DNA from: Rhodoligotrophos appendicifer
GTDB taxonomy: Bacteria; Pseudomonadota; Alphaproteobacteria; Rhizobiales; Im1
Assembly: GCF_007474605.1 (NCBI RefSeq)
Contig: NZ_VHKL01000005.1
Location: forward strand, 372,001-436,000
Direction of reading: 5' to 3'
Length of the DNA: 64,000 bases
The notes below the pieces were generated by a model that was not told where the DNA came from, made no database searches, and worked only from the letters and a program-made list of their open reading frames with translations. The stretch's first letter is position 1, and each line of letters opens with the position of its first letter. The translations under genes were made by a program, and so were the position numbers. This document shows, in pieces, positions 11,719 to 21,973 of the stretch.

Positions 11719-14628
11719 TCATTCTGCCGCTTGGCTGTCCGCCATCGGTCGCCGTGCCAGCACGCCCTTGAGGAAAGAGCCGGTATGTGACCGTGGATTG
11801 CTGGCGATCTGCTCCGGCGTGCCCACGCCCACGATCTCGCCGCCGCCGTCGCCGCCTTCGGGGCCGAGATCCACGATCCAGTCGGCGGTCTTGATGACTT
11901 CGAGATTATGCTCGATCACCACCACGGTATTGCCCTGCTCGACAAGCTCGTGGAGCACCTCCAGCAGCTTGGCCACGTCGTGGAAATGCAGCCCCGTGGT
12001 CGGCTCGTCGAGAATATAGAGGGTCCGTCCCGTCGCCCGGCGCGACAATTCCTTGGCGAGCTTCACGCGCTGTGCTTCGCCCCCTGATAATGTCGTCGCC
12101 TGCTGGCCGACTTTGATGTAGCCGAGGCCGACGCGCTCCAGCGTCTCCATCTTGTCGCGTACCGCCGGCACCGCCTTGAAGAAGTCGCGCGCTTCCGAGA
12201 CGGTCATCTCCAGCACATTGGCGATGGACTTGCCCTTGAACGTCACCTCCAGCGTCTCGCGATTATAGCGATGGCCATGGCAGACATCGCAAGTCACATA
12301 GACGTCCGGCAGGAAATGCATCTCGATCTTGATCAGCCCGTCGCCCTGGCAGGCCTCGCAGCGCCCGCCTTTGACGTTGAATGAGAACCGCCCCGGCTGA
12401 TACCCCCGCGCTTTCGCTTCCGGCAATCCGGAGAACCATTCCCGGATCGGCGTGAAGGCGCCTGTATAGGTCGCCGGATTGGAGCGGGGCGTCCGCCCAA
12501 TGGGGGACTGGTCGATGTCGATGATCTTGTCGAGATGTTCGAGCCCCTCGATCCGGTCGTGCTCGCTGGGTTGTTCGCGGCTGCCCATCAGCTTTCGCGC
12601 GGCGGCCTTGTAGAGGGTGTCGATGGTGAAGGTCGACTTGCCCGACCCCGAGACCCCGGTGACGCAGCTGAACAGGCCCAGCGGCAGGTCGGCGCTGACA
12701 TCCTTGAGATTGTTGCCGCGCGCTCCGATCACCTTGAGCTGGCGTTTCTTGTCGAACTTGCGGCGCTTGCGGGGGATCGGAACCTGCAAGCGCCCGGTGA
12801 GATACTGGCCGGTCAGGCTGTTCGGCGACGCCATGATATCTTGCGGGCTGCCCTGGGCGATGATCTCGCCCCCATGGATGCCTGCGCCCGGCCCGATATC
12901 GACGACATAGTCGGCCAGCAGGATCGCATCCTCGTCATGCTCCACGACGATGACCGTATTGCCGAGGTCGCGCAATCGCTTCAGCGTTTCCAGCAGCATG
13001 GCATTGTCGCGCTGATGCAGGCCGATCGACGGCTCGTCCAGCACGTAGAGCACGCCCGTGAGGCCCGAGCCGATCTGGCTCGCCAGTCGGATCCGCTGGC
13101 TCTCGCCGCCCGAGAGGCTCCCTGAGTTCCGCGACAGCGTCAGGTAGTCGAGCCCGACATTGACCAGGAACCGAAGCCGCTCCCGGATCTCCTTCAGGAT
13201 GCGGCCGGCGATTTCGCGCTGCTTTGAGGTCAGCGTCGTCTCGATCGTCTCGAACCAGTCCCGCGCCACCCGGATTGACTTCTGCGACACCTGCCCGATA
13301 TGCAGGCCGCCGATCTTCACCGCCAGTGCCTGGGGCTTCAGCCGATAGCCGTTGCAGCTCTCGCACGGGTGGTCGGACTGGTAGCGCGACAGCTCCTCCC
13401 GAACCCAGGCCGAATCCGTATCCCGCCAGCGCCGTTCGATATTGGTGACCACGCCTTCGAAACTCTTGCGCGTCTTGTAGCTGCGCAGCCCGTCATCATA
13501 GACGAAAGTGATCTCCTCCTTGCCCGAGCCGTGCAGGATCACGCTCCGCACCGTCTCCGGCAGCTCGCTCCATGGCACTGTCATGCTGACGCCGAAATGC
13601 TTGGCGATCGCCTGCAGGGTCTGGACGTAATAGGGGGAGGTATTTCCGGTGCGCGCCCAGGGCAGAACCGCGCCCTCCTTGAGGCTTAAGGAGGGGTCAG
13701 GCACCACGAGGTCGCCTTCGAATTTCAGCTCCGTGCCCAGCCCGTCGCATCTGGGGCAGGCGCCATAGGGATTGTTGAACGAAAACAGCCGCGGCTCGAT
13801 CTCGTCGATGGTGAAACCCGAGACTGGGCAGGCGAATCGCTCCGAGAAGATGACGCGCTTCGGATCGCCCCGCTCGTCCTTCTCATCCGCATATTCGGCC
13901 ACCGCGATGCCATCTGCGAGGCTGAGCGCCGTCTGCAGGCTGTCCGCCAGGCGGCTGGCGATGTCCGGGCGCACGACGATGCGATCGACCACGACGTCGA
14001 TATCGTGTTTGAACTTCTTGTCGAGGGCAGGGGCCTGTTCGATCTCATGGAACTCGCCATTGATCTTGACCCGCTGAAACCCGGCCTTCTGCAGGTCTGC
14101 CAGCTCCTTGCGATATTCACCCTTGCGGCCGCGGACGATGGGCGCCAGCAGATAGAGCCGCGCGCCCTCCGGCAATTCCAGGATCCGATCGACCATCTGC
14201 GATACGGTCTGGCTCTCGATCGGCAATCCGGTCGCCGGCGAATAGGCGATGCCCACCCGGGCGAACAAGAGCCGCATATAGTCGTAGATCTCCGTGACCG
14301 TTCCCACGGTCGAGCGGGGATTTCGCGACGTCGTCTTCTGCTCGATGGAAATGGCCGGCGAGAGCCCGTCGATCTGGTCGACATCGGGCTTCTGCATCAT
14401 CTCCAGGAACTGGCGCGCATAGGCCGACAGCGATTCCACATAGCGTCGCTGGCCCTCGGCATAGATCGTGTCGAAGGCCAGCGAGGATTTGCCGGACCCG
14501 GACAGCCCCGTGAACACGATCAGTTCGTCGCGGGGGATCTCGATCGAGATGTTCTTGAGATTGTGCTCCCGCGCACCCTGGATCGAAATCACCTTGCGGG
14601 CATCATGGTGCCGGACATTACTGGTCAT
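11719..14628 (-). CDS. uvrA: excinuclease ABC subunit A UvrA
   Basis: 969 residues, full length for the family. It has two ABC ATPase modules: Walker [10 protein letters not shown] at 41-49 and a second GVSGSGKST in the C-terminal half, with signature motifs [11 protein letters not shown] and [11 protein letters not shown]. Zinc-binding CxxC pairs are present ([26 protein letters not shown]). It recognises DNA damage and loads UvrB in nucleotide excision repair. A perfect LexA box lies 93 bases upstream, so SOS induction is expected. Confidence 0.97.
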   Translation of the reverse strand: MTSNVRHHDARKVISIQGAREHNLKNISIEIPRDELIVFTGLSGSGKSSLAFDTIYAEGQRRYVESLSAYARQFLEMMQKPDVDQIDGLSPAISIEQKTTSRNPRSTVGTVTEIYDYMRLLFARVGIAYSPATGLPIESQTVSQMVDRILELPEGARLYLLAPIVRGRKGEYRKELADLQKAGFQRVKINGEFHEIEQAPALDKKFKHDIDVVVDRIVVRPDIASRLADSLQTALSLADGIAVAEYADEKDERGDPKRVIFSERFACPVSGFTIDEIEPRLFSFNNPYGACPRCDGLGTELKFEGDLVVPDPSLSLKEGAVLPWARTGNTSPYYVQTLQAIAKHFGVSMTVPWSELPETVRSVILHGSGKEEITFVYDDGLRSYKTRKSFEGVVTNIERRWRDTDSAWVREELSRYQSDHPCESCNGYRLKPQALAVKIGGLHIGQVSQKSIRVARDWFETIETTLTSKQREIAGRILKEIRERLRFLVNVGLDYLTLSRNSGSLSGGESQRIRLASQIGSGLTGVLYVLDEPSIGLHQRDNAMLLETLKRLRDLGNTVIVVEHDEDAILLADYVVDIGPGAGIHGGEIIAQGSPQDIMASPNSLTGQYLTGRLQVPIPRKRRKFDKKRQLKVIGARGNNLKDVSADLPLGLFSCVTGVSGSGKSTFTIDTLYKAAARKLMGSREQPSEHDRIEGLEHLDKIIDIDQSPIGRTPRSNPATYTGAFTPIREWFSGLPEAKARGYQPGRFSFNVKGGRCEACQGDGLIKIEMHFLPDVYVTCDVCHGHRYNRETLEVTFKGKSIANVLEMTVSEARDFFKAVPAVRDKMETLERVGLGYIKVGQQATTLSGGEAQRVKLAKELSRRATGRTLYILDEPTTGLHFHDVAKLLEVLHELVEQGNTVVVIEHNLEVIKTADWIVDLGPEGGDGGGEIVGVGTPEQIASNPRSHTGSFLKGVLARRPMADSQAAE

Positions 14629-14720
14629 GGGTGAGCGAAGTCCCTAGTGCGGCGGCCTGCGACGCCTCGAGAGAGAATGGTCTTCACCGCTCCCGGCCCG
14701 TGACGGACTCAGGGTGCTGT

Positions 14721-14735
14721 GAACAATACAAGAAC
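14721..14735 (-). promoter_or_regulatory. LexA (SOS) box upstream of uvrA
   Basis: The top strand reads GAAC-AATACAA-GAAC, that is GTTC-N7-GTTC on the uvrA strand. This is the perfect direct-repeat LexA operator known from alphaproteobacteria. It lies 93 bases before the uvrA ATG. Confidence 0.85.
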
Positions 14736-14839
14736 ATAGATTCGCCGCCGAGCGCAATGGGCTGTGGTTGGGACCACGGCTTCTCAGCCACAGCGGAAGG
14801 TAATCACTCGGCTCTGCTTTGACAATGCGACGCTGGCGT

Positions 14840-15793
14840 TCAGGTCTCGCCGTCACCTGGCGGGTGGGGTGCGGTCCCCCTCTCGGCGGCGAGCAGGGCC
14901 TCGAACCGCTGCTGGCTGGCCTGCATTTCCTCTTTGATCCACACCCGGAACAGGCTCGCAGCCCGGCTCTCGCGTGTGCCGGTGGGACGGATCAGGTAAT
15001 AGGCATCCTGGGGCAGATCGACAGTGAAGGGGCGGATCAGCCAGCCTTCAAGGAGACTGTCCACGGCCAGCACATTATCCGCCAGGGCGAAGCCTTGGCC
15101 GGATTCGGCGGCTTCCACCGCGAGGTGGTTTTGCAGCATAGGTCCGCGCGAGCCGTCCAGCCCCGTGGCGCCCGCCGCCGCCAGCCACTCCTCCCACCAT
15201 TCCCGGGATTGTTCGTGGATGAGCGTAAAGGTCTTCAAGTCGTTCACGTCCCGCAAGGGCCGCTCGCGCAGCAGGTCGGGGCTGCAGACCGGAAAAACGA
15301 CGAGCTTCACCAACAGCTCGCTGTCTACGTCCTCCCACTCTCCATCCCCGAAGCGAATGCCGAGTTCCGCCGGATCGGCCCGGAAATTGGCCAGCGTATC
15401 GGTCGGATCGAGATTGATGTCGATGTCGGGATGCCGTGCAGCAAACCGCCCGAGCCTCGGGACCAGCCATCGCGCCGCAAAGGCGGTCTGCACGGTTACC
15501 GACAACTCCCGGTGTCCCGCCTTTTCCGCGGTGATCTCGCTGACCGCATCCGCGAGTTGATCGAACAGCGGCGTGATCCGCTCGCTCAGCCTGAGCCCCT
15601 CGGGCGTCAGCGTGACGCCGCGGCCGGTGCGGCGGAACAGCGAAGTTCCCAGCCAGGTTTCCAACTCGCGGATATGCCGGCTGACCGCCGCATGGGTCAC
15701 GAACAACTCGCCGGCCGCGCGTGTGAAGCTGGCATGGCGTGCGGCGGCCTCGAAGGCGCGGAGGGCACGAAGGGAGGGGAGGCGGCGGCTCAT
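14840..15793 (-). CDS. LysR family transcriptional regulator, GcvA-like
   Basis: 317 residues. The N-terminal winged helix (SLRALRAFEAAARHASFTRAAGELFVTHAAVSRHIRELE) is followed by a LysR effector domain from about residue 90. The pattern resembles the GcvA/AmpR subgroup. Start ATG 15793; the frame extends 20 codons further but without a better start. It is divergent from a possible 38-residue peptide gene, which would be the natural target. Its effector is unknown. Confidence 0.88.
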   Translation of the reverse strand: MSRRLPSLRALRAFEAAARHASFTRAAGELFVTHAAVSRHIRELETWLGTSLFRRTGRGVTLTPEGLRLSERITPLFDQLADAVSEITAEKAGHRELSVTVQTAFAARWLVPRLGRFAARHPDIDINLDPTDTLANFRADPAELGIRFGDGEWEDVDSELLVKLVVFPVCSPDLLRERPLRDVNDLKTFTLIHEQSREWWEEWLAAAGATGLDGSRGPMLQNHLAVEAAESGQGFALADNVLAVDSLLEGWLIRPFTVDLPQDAYYLIRPTGTRESRAASLFRVWIKEEMQASQQRFEALLAAERGTAPHPPGDGET

Positions 15794-15897
15794 GACCTGT
15801 GACTTTATCTTACATCTAGCGTGACATAAACCCGTTTGTCTGTTGCGTCGCAAACCGCCATTTATGGATCATGAAATTCGCCCTACGGAGAACGGAA

Positions 15898-16014
15898 ATG
15901 AATTGGATCCTAAGAGCTTACGCTGATTTCTACGAGGCGCTCCTCGCTCCCGTCAGCGGCGGCCGCCCGGCCGGCTCGGTGCGTCGCACCATGCCTTCGC
16001 AGCGAGATTTTTGA
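15898..16014 (+). CDS. possible 38-residue peptide, unknown function
   Basis: This short frame reads MNWILRAYADFYEALLAPVS, then a Gly/Arg-rich tail ending PSQRDF. An amphipathic N-terminal helix is likely. CGGAG lies eight bases before the ATG. It begins 105 bases from the divergent LysR gene, a usual place for a LysR-controlled gene. It is too short for coding statistics and I recognise no family. It could be a regulatory peptide, a leader or chance. Confidence 0.42.
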   Translation: MNWILRAYADFYEALLAPVSGGRPAGSVRRTMPSQRDF

Positions 16015-16097
16015 GGCGCGTGATTGACCACGAGGCAATGCCGGCGCTCTCACGACTTGGGAGTGCGCCAATGCCTTGTGGTTCTTTCTCGAGTATA

Positions 16098-16112
16098 GAA
16101 CAAAAGAAGAAC
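16098..16112 (+). promoter_or_regulatory. LexA (SOS) box upstream of ssb
   Basis: GAAC-AAAAGAA-GAAC is a perfect alphaproteobacterial LexA operator in reverse orientation. It is 103 bases before the ssb ATG. It overlaps a possible -10 TATAGA (16094-16099), though a matching -35 at the right spacing is not evident. Confidence 0.8.
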
Positions 16113-16171
16113 GATGGAGAGTGACATCACCTTGTGGGGAAAAGCGCAGGGATGGTGGCGCAATCTCGTTG

Positions 16172-16198
16172 GAGTCACTATTTTGACTCCGAGTGACG
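16172..16198 (+). promoter_or_regulatory. ssb leader with two mutually exclusive hairpins
   Basis: GGAGTC (16172-16177) pairs with GACTCC (16186-16191), and GTCACT (16175-16180) pairs with AGTGAC (16193-16198). The left arms share three bases, so only one stem can form. The structure ends 16 bases before the ssb ATG, close to its ribosome site. It may tune translation or be chance. Confidence 0.3.
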
Positions 16199-16214
16199 CG
16201 GCAGGAGAAGTGTG

Positions 16215-16715
16215 ATGGCAGGCTCGGTGAACAAGGTTATCCTGATTGGCAATCTGGGAAAGGACCCGGAAATCCGCCATACCAAGGATGGTCGTCCCGT
16301 GGCCAGCTTCAGTCTTGCCACCACGGAGAACTGGCGGGACCGTCAGTCCGGCGAGCGCAAGGACCGGACGGAGTGGCACAACATTGTCATTTTCAGCGAA
16401 GGCCTCTGCAAGGTCGCGGAGCAATATTTGAAGAAGGGCGCGAAGGTTTATATCGAGGGCCAGCTTCAGACGCGCAAATGGCAGGATCAGACGGGCAATG
16501 ACCGCTACACGACGGAGATCGTCCTGCAGGGGTTCAATTCGACGCTGACCATGCTCGACGGTCGCCAGGGCGCAGGCGGCGGGAGCAGCGACTTTGGCCC
16601 CGATTCGGGCGCCGGCGACTTTGGTCGCGGTGGCGCCGGCGAGCGGAGTTCGAGTTCGCGGCAGCGACCGCTCCAGAGTTTCTCCGAGGAACTCGACGAT
16701 GAGGTTCCCTTTTAA
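16215..16715 (+). CDS. ssb: single-stranded DNA-binding protein SSB
   Basis: 166 residues. N-terminal OB fold ([42 protein letters not shown]) to about 110, a Gly/Ser-rich flexible linker, and the acidic tip DDEVPF (161-166) that docks partner proteins. It coats single-stranded DNA in replication, recombination and repair. Start ATG 16215 with AGGAG six bases upstream; an adjacent GTG at 16212 is less likely. A LexA box upstream predicts SOS control. Confidence 0.96.
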   Translation: MAGSVNKVILIGNLGKDPEIRHTKDGRPVASFSLATTENWRDRQSGERKDRTEWHNIVIFSEGLCKVAEQYLKKGAKVYIEGQLQTRKWQDQTGNDRYTTEIVLQGFNSTLTMLDGRQGAGGGSSDFGPDSGAGDFGRGGAGERSSSSRQRPLQSFSEELDDEVPF

Positions 16716-16878
16716 CGGGAGCCGTAATATACTTCCGGTTGAACCGATCCGGGGCGCGGTCTTTCCGCACTGAGGAATCATTGCCTTCTTTAGGGCATAG
16801 TTTCCCGATAGATGCCGCGGCCCTGTAACGATGCCGTTGATGTCGTCGTGCGATCCAAATCTTGGGAGCTGAGGGTAA

Positions 16879-17259
16879 ATGCGGAAGACCGCGGCCTTTG
16901 TCATATCTCTGCTGGCCCTGTCCGGGGCGGCCATCCTGCCGGCAAACAGTACCGTCAACGCGGCTGAGCCGGTGAAGGCCTCCGCCCTCAAGGCATTGTT
17001 CCCCGGCAAGTTCGAAGGTGTCTGGAAGGGCAAGCAGCAGGTGCAGATTGGCGCCGATGCGAATGGCACCCTGAAGGGCTTTGCCGACGGCAAGTTCGAC
17101 ACCGGCAAGTGGGAGATCAAGGGCGATAAGCTCTGTGTCTCCTTTGCCGTGTGGACCAAGGGCGAGCGTCGCTGTGGCGAGGTCTATCGCAGTCAAGGCT
17201 GGTATCTCGGCTTGGTCAAGAAGTCCGGTGAGGCGAACTTGAAGTTCCGTCCCAAGTAG
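16879..17259 (+). CDS. small secreted protein, unknown function
   Basis: 126 residues. A Sec signal peptide ([18 protein letters not shown]..., likely cleavage after VNA near residue 28) precedes a beta-rich mature part with repeated GxxxGxW patterns ([23 protein letters not shown]) and two Cys (KLCVSF, ERRCGEV) that may form a disulfide. It resembles the DUF995-type periplasmic proteins of Rhizobiales. A GGGAG run lies upstream of the start. No function is assigned. Confidence 0.75.
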   Translation: MRKTAAFVISLLALSGAAILPANSTVNAAEPVKASALKALFPGKFEGVWKGKQQVQIGADANGTLKGFADGKFDTGKWEIKGDKLCVSFAVWTKGERRCGEVYRSQGWYLGLVKKSGEANLKFRPK

Positions 17260-17372
17260 GACATCGCCCGGCAGTCCAGCTGAAGGACCTGGGATTTTCC
17301 GCATTCGCTCTTGCTGCCGTGGCGGCCTGGCGTTACGAGCAGGAATGTAGCGATCCGAATGCGGAGGCGCAG

Positions 17373-18545
17373 ATGCTTGCCAATGATTTTCGATCCCTCG
17401 ATTTCGGCCTCGGCGATACGGCGGACATGCTGCGCGACACGGTGCGGGGCTTCACCGCCGACGAGATCGCGCCGTTGGCCGCCGACATCGACCGATCGAA
17501 CGAGTTTCCGCGTCACCTCTGGACGAAGCTGGGGGACCTGGGGCTCCACGGCATCACCGTGCCTGAGGAATATGGCGGCTCGGGTCTGGGCTATCTCGAA
17601 CATTGCATCGCCATGGAAGAGATCTCCCGCGGCTCTGCCTCCGTCGGACTGTCCTATGGCGCCCACTCCAATCTCTGCATCAATCAGATCAGCCGCAACG
17701 GCTCCGAGGAGCAGAAGCGGCGCTATCTGCCGGATCTGATCTCCGGGCGCCATCTCGGCGGCTTGGCCATGTCCGAGCCCGGCGCAGGCTCCGACGTCGT
17801 GTCCATGAAGCTGCGCGCCGAAAAGCGCGGCGATCGCTATGTCCTCAACGGCACGAAGTTCTGGATCACCAACGGTCCCGGCGGCGACGTCATCGTAGTC
17901 TACGCCAAGACCGATCCCGAGGCCGGCCCGCGGGGCATCACCGCCTTCATCGTCGAGACCGGCTTCAAGGGATTTTCCGTCGCCCAGAAGCTCGACAAGC
18001 TCGGCATGCGTGGCTCGGACACGGGCGAGCTCGTGTTTCAGGACTGCGAAGTGCCGGAGGAGAATGTCCTGGGCTCCCTCGGGCGCGGTGTGAACGTGCT
18101 GATGTCGGGCCTCGATTATGAGCGCGCCGTGCTCGCCGCCGGGCCCCTGGGCATCATGCAGGCCTGCCTCGATGCGGTTCTGCCCTATGTTCACGAGCGC
18201 AAACAGTTCGGCCAGTCGATCGGCACCTTTCAGCTGATGCAGGGCAAGCTTGCCGACATGTACACCACGATGAGTGCCTGCCGTGCCTATGTCTATGCCG
18301 TGGCGCAGGCATGCGATCGCGGCCAGACGACCCGCAAGGATGCGGCCGGCGCCATCCTCTACGCTGCCGAGAAGGCGACCTGGATGGCCCTGGAGGCGAT
18401 TCAGTGCCTGGGCGGCAATGGCTACATCAACGATTATCCCACCGGCCGGCTTCTCCGCGACGCCAAATTATATGAGATCGGCGCCGGAACCTCCGAGATT
18501 CGCCGCATGCTCATCGGCCGCGAGCTCTTCGACGAGACGATGTGA
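17373..18545 (+). CDS. ivd: isovaleryl-CoA dehydrogenase
   Basis: 390 residues, the family length. It catalyses FAD-dependent oxidation of isovaleryl-CoA to 3-methylcrotonyl-CoA in leucine breakdown. The catalytic Glu is at 250 in [16 protein letters not shown], the position used by isovaleryl-CoA dehydrogenases. The C-terminal position used by other acyl-CoA dehydrogenases is occupied by GAGTSEIRR with no Glu, which supports this assignment. FAD motifs [13 protein letters not shown] and FWITNG are present. Start 17373 with GGAGG five bases upstream. No mcc genes follow. Confidence 0.9.
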   Translation: MLANDFRSLDFGLGDTADMLRDTVRGFTADEIAPLAADIDRSNEFPRHLWTKLGDLGLHGITVPEEYGGSGLGYLEHCIAMEEISRGSASVGLSYGAHSNLCINQISRNGSEEQKRRYLPDLISGRHLGGLAMSEPGAGSDVVSMKLRAEKRGDRYVLNGTKFWITNGPGGDVIVVYAKTDPEAGPRGITAFIVETGFKGFSVAQKLDKLGMRGSDTGELVFQDCEVPEENVLGSLGRGVNVLMSGLDYERAVLAAGPLGIMQACLDAVLPYVHERKQFGQSIGTFQLMQGKLADMYTTMSACRAYVYAVAQACDRGQTTRKDAAGAILYAAEKATWMALEAIQCLGGNGYINDYPTGRLLRDAKLYEIGAGTSEIRRMLIGRELFDETM

Positions 18546-18603
18546 AGACGCCCTGTTTTAGACCATTGACTGTGTACGCTTCTCAGTCAGGGCATGATCC
18601 CCT

Positions 18604-19800
18604 ATGGTGCGGGCGCCGATGGCGGAACGCCGTGCCCTGATGACCCTCGACATCTACACGATCCTCATTCTCCTGGTCGCTGTCTGCGCCTTGATTTGCT
18701 GTGTGCTGCTGGTCACCTGGTGGCGCCACCGGGAAACCCAGGCCTATCTGTGGTGGAGCGGCGCCTGTAGCTTGGGCGGCATCGGCCTGATCCTGATCCT
18801 GCTGCGGGGTCAGATCCACGACATTCTTTCGATCTCGCTCGCCAATGCCTTGGTCTTGCTGGGTGTGGGAATGGCGTGGGCAGGGACACGCTCCCTGTTC
18901 CGGCGGCCGGTGAAGCTCTGGCAACTGCTTGGGCCATCCGTGCCGTGGCTGATCGCGCTGTGCTTCGATCCGGTGATGGACGACCCTGCGATCCGCACGA
19001 TTCTGCTTTCGGCGATCGCCGCTGTGTCCTGCTTTGCCATTGCGCTCGAGCTATGGCGGGGGCGCAGCGAGTATCTCCCCTCCGGCGGCCCCCTGATCGC
19101 GCTGACCGTCCTGAACGGCGCCTTTTATGCCGTGCGCGGCGTGGTGGCGGCCTCTCGCACTGTGCCGGACGACTTGGCCATTCAGGGTTTCTGGTTCGGG
19201 CTCAGCCTCGTCGAGGCGACATTGTTCATCATCGCCGCCGCCATGTTTGCGGTCACCCTCATCCGCGAGCGCAGCGAACGGCGCCTGATGGCGATCGCCG
19301 CGCGCGATCCTCTGACACAAGTGTTGAACCGGCGCGGGTTCTTCTCCTCTGCCGAGGCCTTGCTCGCTGTCCTCCGCGGCAGCGGCCGCACGGTGGCGCT
19401 CCTCCTGTTCGATCTCGACAGCTTCAAATCCGTCAATGACCGCTACGGCCATGCCGCCGGCGACGTCGTGCTGGAGAAATTCGGCCAGATCGCCAGCGAG
19501 ATGCTGCCGGCCGAGGCGCTTCTCTGCCGTCTCGGCGGGGAGGAGTTCGCAGCCCTGCTGCCGGATATGCAGGCAGCCGCCGCCACCGATCTGGGCGAGC
19601 ATCTGCGCGCCCGCATCGCGGCCCAGGCCTTCGTCTACCGCGGCAGCCAGGTGCGTGCGACCGTCAGCGTCGGAGTGGCCGTCCTCACCGGTGAGGCCAT
19701 CGAGTTGCAGCGGCTGATGACCATTGCCGACCATGCCCTCTATGAGGCGAAGGCGGCCGGACGCAATCGGGTCAGGTTCAGCGCCGCGCCCGTCGCCTGA
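18604..19800 (+). CDS. membrane-bound diguanylate cyclase (GGDEF)
   Basis: 398 residues. About six membrane spans cover residues 15-220 and a GGDEF domain occupies about 230-395. The active-site loop is GGEEF (311-315), with FDLDSFKSVNDRYGHAAGD supplying metal and substrate contacts. It should make cyclic di-GMP. The inhibitory I-site RxxD expected just before the loop is absent (PAEALLCRL), so product inhibition may be lost. Starts at 18619 or 18640 are also possible; none has a strong ribosome site. Confidence 0.87.
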   Translation: MVRAPMAERRALMTLDIYTILILLVAVCALICCVLLVTWWRHRETQAYLWWSGACSLGGIGLILILLRGQIHDILSISLANALVLLGVGMAWAGTRSLFRRPVKLWQLLGPSVPWLIALCFDPVMDDPAIRTILLSAIAAVSCFAIALELWRGRSEYLPSGGPLIALTVLNGAFYAVRGVVAASRTVPDDLAIQGFWFGLSLVEATLFIIAAAMFAVTLIRERSERRLMAIAARDPLTQVLNRRGFFSSAEALLAVLRGSGRTVALLLFDLDSFKSVNDRYGHAAGDVVLEKFGQIASEMLPAEALLCRLGGEEFAALLPDMQAAAATDLGEHLRARIAAQAFVYRGSQVRATVSVGVAVLTGEAIELQRLMTIADHALYEAKAAGRNRVRFSAAPVA

Positions 19801-19897
19801 GACGCGAGGGCTGGTCTTTTTGCTGTCTCACCTCCCGCGGAGGCTGTAAGAGGTCGACCATGGCCTGGCCCCTCCGGCGTCTCTCATCGTCGTCGTC

Positions 19898-21097
19898 ATG
19901 ACACTCAATGTTCGCCACCCGATCTGGCTGCCGGCAGCACCGCAACCCGGCGCCATGGCCTTCGCCATCCTCTTCGTGATCGAATCTTTCGCCCGCGCTC
20001 TGGTCGCGAGTGTCGTCCCGATCCAGGCCTATGATGTCCTCCGCAACGAGCAGTCGGTCAGCTTTCTCTATACCGCCGTGGGTTTGCTGAGCATCACGGG
20101 CTCGCTGTTCATCCCGGCTCTGGTGCGGCGCTTCACCCGACGCTGGGTCTATACCCTCGGCGCGGTCTGCCTGATCCTCGCCTCGATCGCCTTCGTGACC
20201 CACACGCTTCTGGGCCAGGCCACGGGCATGCTGGTGCGCGTCTTCGGCGTCGCCTGTCTGAACATCACGCTCAATCTCTACATCATGGACTATATCCGCC
20301 GCCACGAATTCGTCCGTTCCGAGCCGCTGCGCCTGGCGACCTCCACCATTTCATGGACGGTCGCCCCCTTCCTCGGCGTCTGGCTGTATACGACCCAGGG
20401 GCTCTTGGCCGTGCACGGTCTGACGGCCCTCTGGGCCCTGCTGCTCATCGCCGTCTTCTGGTATTATCGCCTCTCCGAGAACAAGCTCATCGCGCCGGGC
20501 CGCATCGCGCCCACCGATCCCATCAACAACATCCGCCGCTTCGCCGAACAGCCGCGTCTCAGGCTCGCCTGGGTCATCGCCTTCGGTCGTTCGGCCTTCT
20601 GGTCCACCTTCTTCGTCTATGGTCCGATCCTGATGGTCTCGACCGGGCAGGGCAATTTGGCCGGCGGCGCGCTCGTCTCGGCCGGCAATGCCGTGCTGAT
20701 CTTTGCCATTGTCTTTGGCCGACTGGGCTCCCGCCACGGCGTCCGCACGGTGATCACCGTCGCCTTCTTCGCCCTGTCCCTGCTGTGTATCTGCGCCGGC
20801 ATGATCGGCGCATCGTCACCATGGCTCACCGCCGGATTTCTTCTGCTCGGCACCTTGGCCTGCGCGGCCCTCGACGCCCTGGGCGGCATTGCGTTCCTGC
20901 GGTCGGTGCACCCCCATGAGCGCGCGCAGATGACGGCCGTCTACCGGACCTACACCGATGCCTCCGACCTTCTGCCGGCCTTCATCTACGGCATCTTGCT
21001 CGGCTATTTCGGCCTCGGCTCGGTCTTTGCCGTCCTGGGAGTCTTCCTCCTCTTTTGCAGCTGGCTCACCTGGCGCTTTCTGCCAAGATCCATGTAG
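19898..21097 (+). CDS. MFS transporter
   Basis: 399 residues with about twelve predicted membrane spans in two halves. The loop between spans 2 and 3 has a basic motif PALVRRFTRRWVYTLG, like MFS motif A. It is a polytopic inner-membrane carrier. The substrate cannot be inferred and the neighbours give no hint. Spacing from the diguanylate cyclase is 97 bases. Confidence 0.78.
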   Translation: MTLNVRHPIWLPAAPQPGAMAFAILFVIESFARALVASVVPIQAYDVLRNEQSVSFLYTAVGLLSITGSLFIPALVRRFTRRWVYTLGAVCLILASIAFVTHTLLGQATGMLVRVFGVACLNITLNLYIMDYIRRHEFVRSEPLRLATSTISWTVAPFLGVWLYTTQGLLAVHGLTALWALLLIAVFWYYRLSENKLIAPGRIAPTDPINNIRRFAEQPRLRLAWVIAFGRSAFWSTFFVYGPILMVSTGQGNLAGGALVSAGNAVLIFAIVFGRLGSRHGVRTVITVAFFALSLLCICAGMIGASSPWLTAGFLLLGTLACAALDALGGIAFLRSVHPHERAQMTAVYRTYTDASDLLPAFIYGILLGYFGLGSVFAVLGVFLLFCSWLTWRFLPRSM

Positions 21098-21138
21098 CGA
21101 GGTGGGCGATGCCCGAGACGGGTCAAGCGGAGGATCTG

Positions 21139-21804
21139 ATGGACAGGATGCACATCTATCTCGGCAACAAGAACTATTCCTCCTGGTCCCTGCGCCCCTG
21201 GCTTCTCATGCGCCATGGCGGCCTCGACTTCGGCGAGACCGTCCTACCTCTGGATCTGGATACGCCTGAGGAGACCCGCGACCCCCGAATCAGCGAGATT
21301 TCCCCCTCCCATCGGGTGCCGGTGCTGCGGCATGGGGGCATCACCATCTGGGAATCCCTGGCCATCATGGAGTATCTCGCCGAAACCTTTGCCGAAAAGC
21401 AGTTCTGGCCCCATGATCGGGAGCGGCGCGCCCATGCCCGCGCCATATCGAATGAAATGCATGCAGGCTTCGGTGCTCTTCGCCATGAATGCCCGTGCAA
21501 CCTGCGCCGTCCGGTCTCGCGCCTTGAGGTGAGCCCCGCCTGTCGGCGCGACGTCGCCCGCATCGCCTCCATTTGGAAGGAGTGCCGCGAGACCTACGGT
21601 TCTGACGGACCCTTCCTCTTCGGCGCATTCTCGATCGCCGACGCCATGTACGCACCCGTGGTGAACCGCTTCCACATCTACGAGCTCTCCTCGGATCCAG
21701 CGGTTCAGGCGTATATGGAGACGATTCTCTCCTTGCCTGCTTATGGCGAATGGAAGTCTGCGGCGGAGCAGGAGCCATGGGTCATTCGCGCGGAAGAAGT
21801 CTGA
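21139..21804 (+). CDS. glutathione S-transferase family protein
   Basis: 221 residues. The N-terminal thioredoxin-like domain ([25 protein letters not shown], with PSHRVPVL and [12 protein letters not shown]) contains the glutathione-binding cis-Pro and Glu-Ser pair. The C-terminal helical domain runs from about 90. Tyr/Ser residues in NYSSWS are candidate catalytic positions. Start 21139 is chosen for GGAGG five bases upstream; a start at 21109 is the alternative. The substrate is unknown. Confidence 0.86.
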   Translation: MDRMHIYLGNKNYSSWSLRPWLLMRHGGLDFGETVLPLDLDTPEETRDPRISEISPSHRVPVLRHGGITIWESLAIMEYLAETFAEKQFWPHDRERRAHARAISNEMHAGFGALRHECPCNLRRPVSRLEVSPACRRDVARIASIWKECRETYGSDGPFLFGAFSIADAMYAPVVNRFHIYELSSDPAVQAYMETILSLPAYGEWKSAAEQEPWVIRAEEV

Positions 21805-21818
21805 GCGCCCGCTTCGGC

Positions 21819-21847
21819 TTGCATTCCTCCTCTTCCGCGCGTATATG
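21819..21847 (+). promoter_or_regulatory. candidate sigma-70 promoter for rpsB-tsf
   Basis: TTGCAT (21819-21824), a 17-base spacer, then TATATG (21842-21847). Transcription would start near 21854, leaving a leader of about 120 bases before rpsB, long enough for S2 autoregulation. Confidence 0.55.
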
Positions 21848-21973
21848 GCGCCCATAAACCTCACACGCGGACGCTGGGCTGTCGCACCTTACATAGCGGC
21901 GGTCCTTCCGGTGTCGGCACAGGCCGGCTCACACGTTCGCGGCGGATCAACCGGAAAAAGGGAGCGTGCTGGC

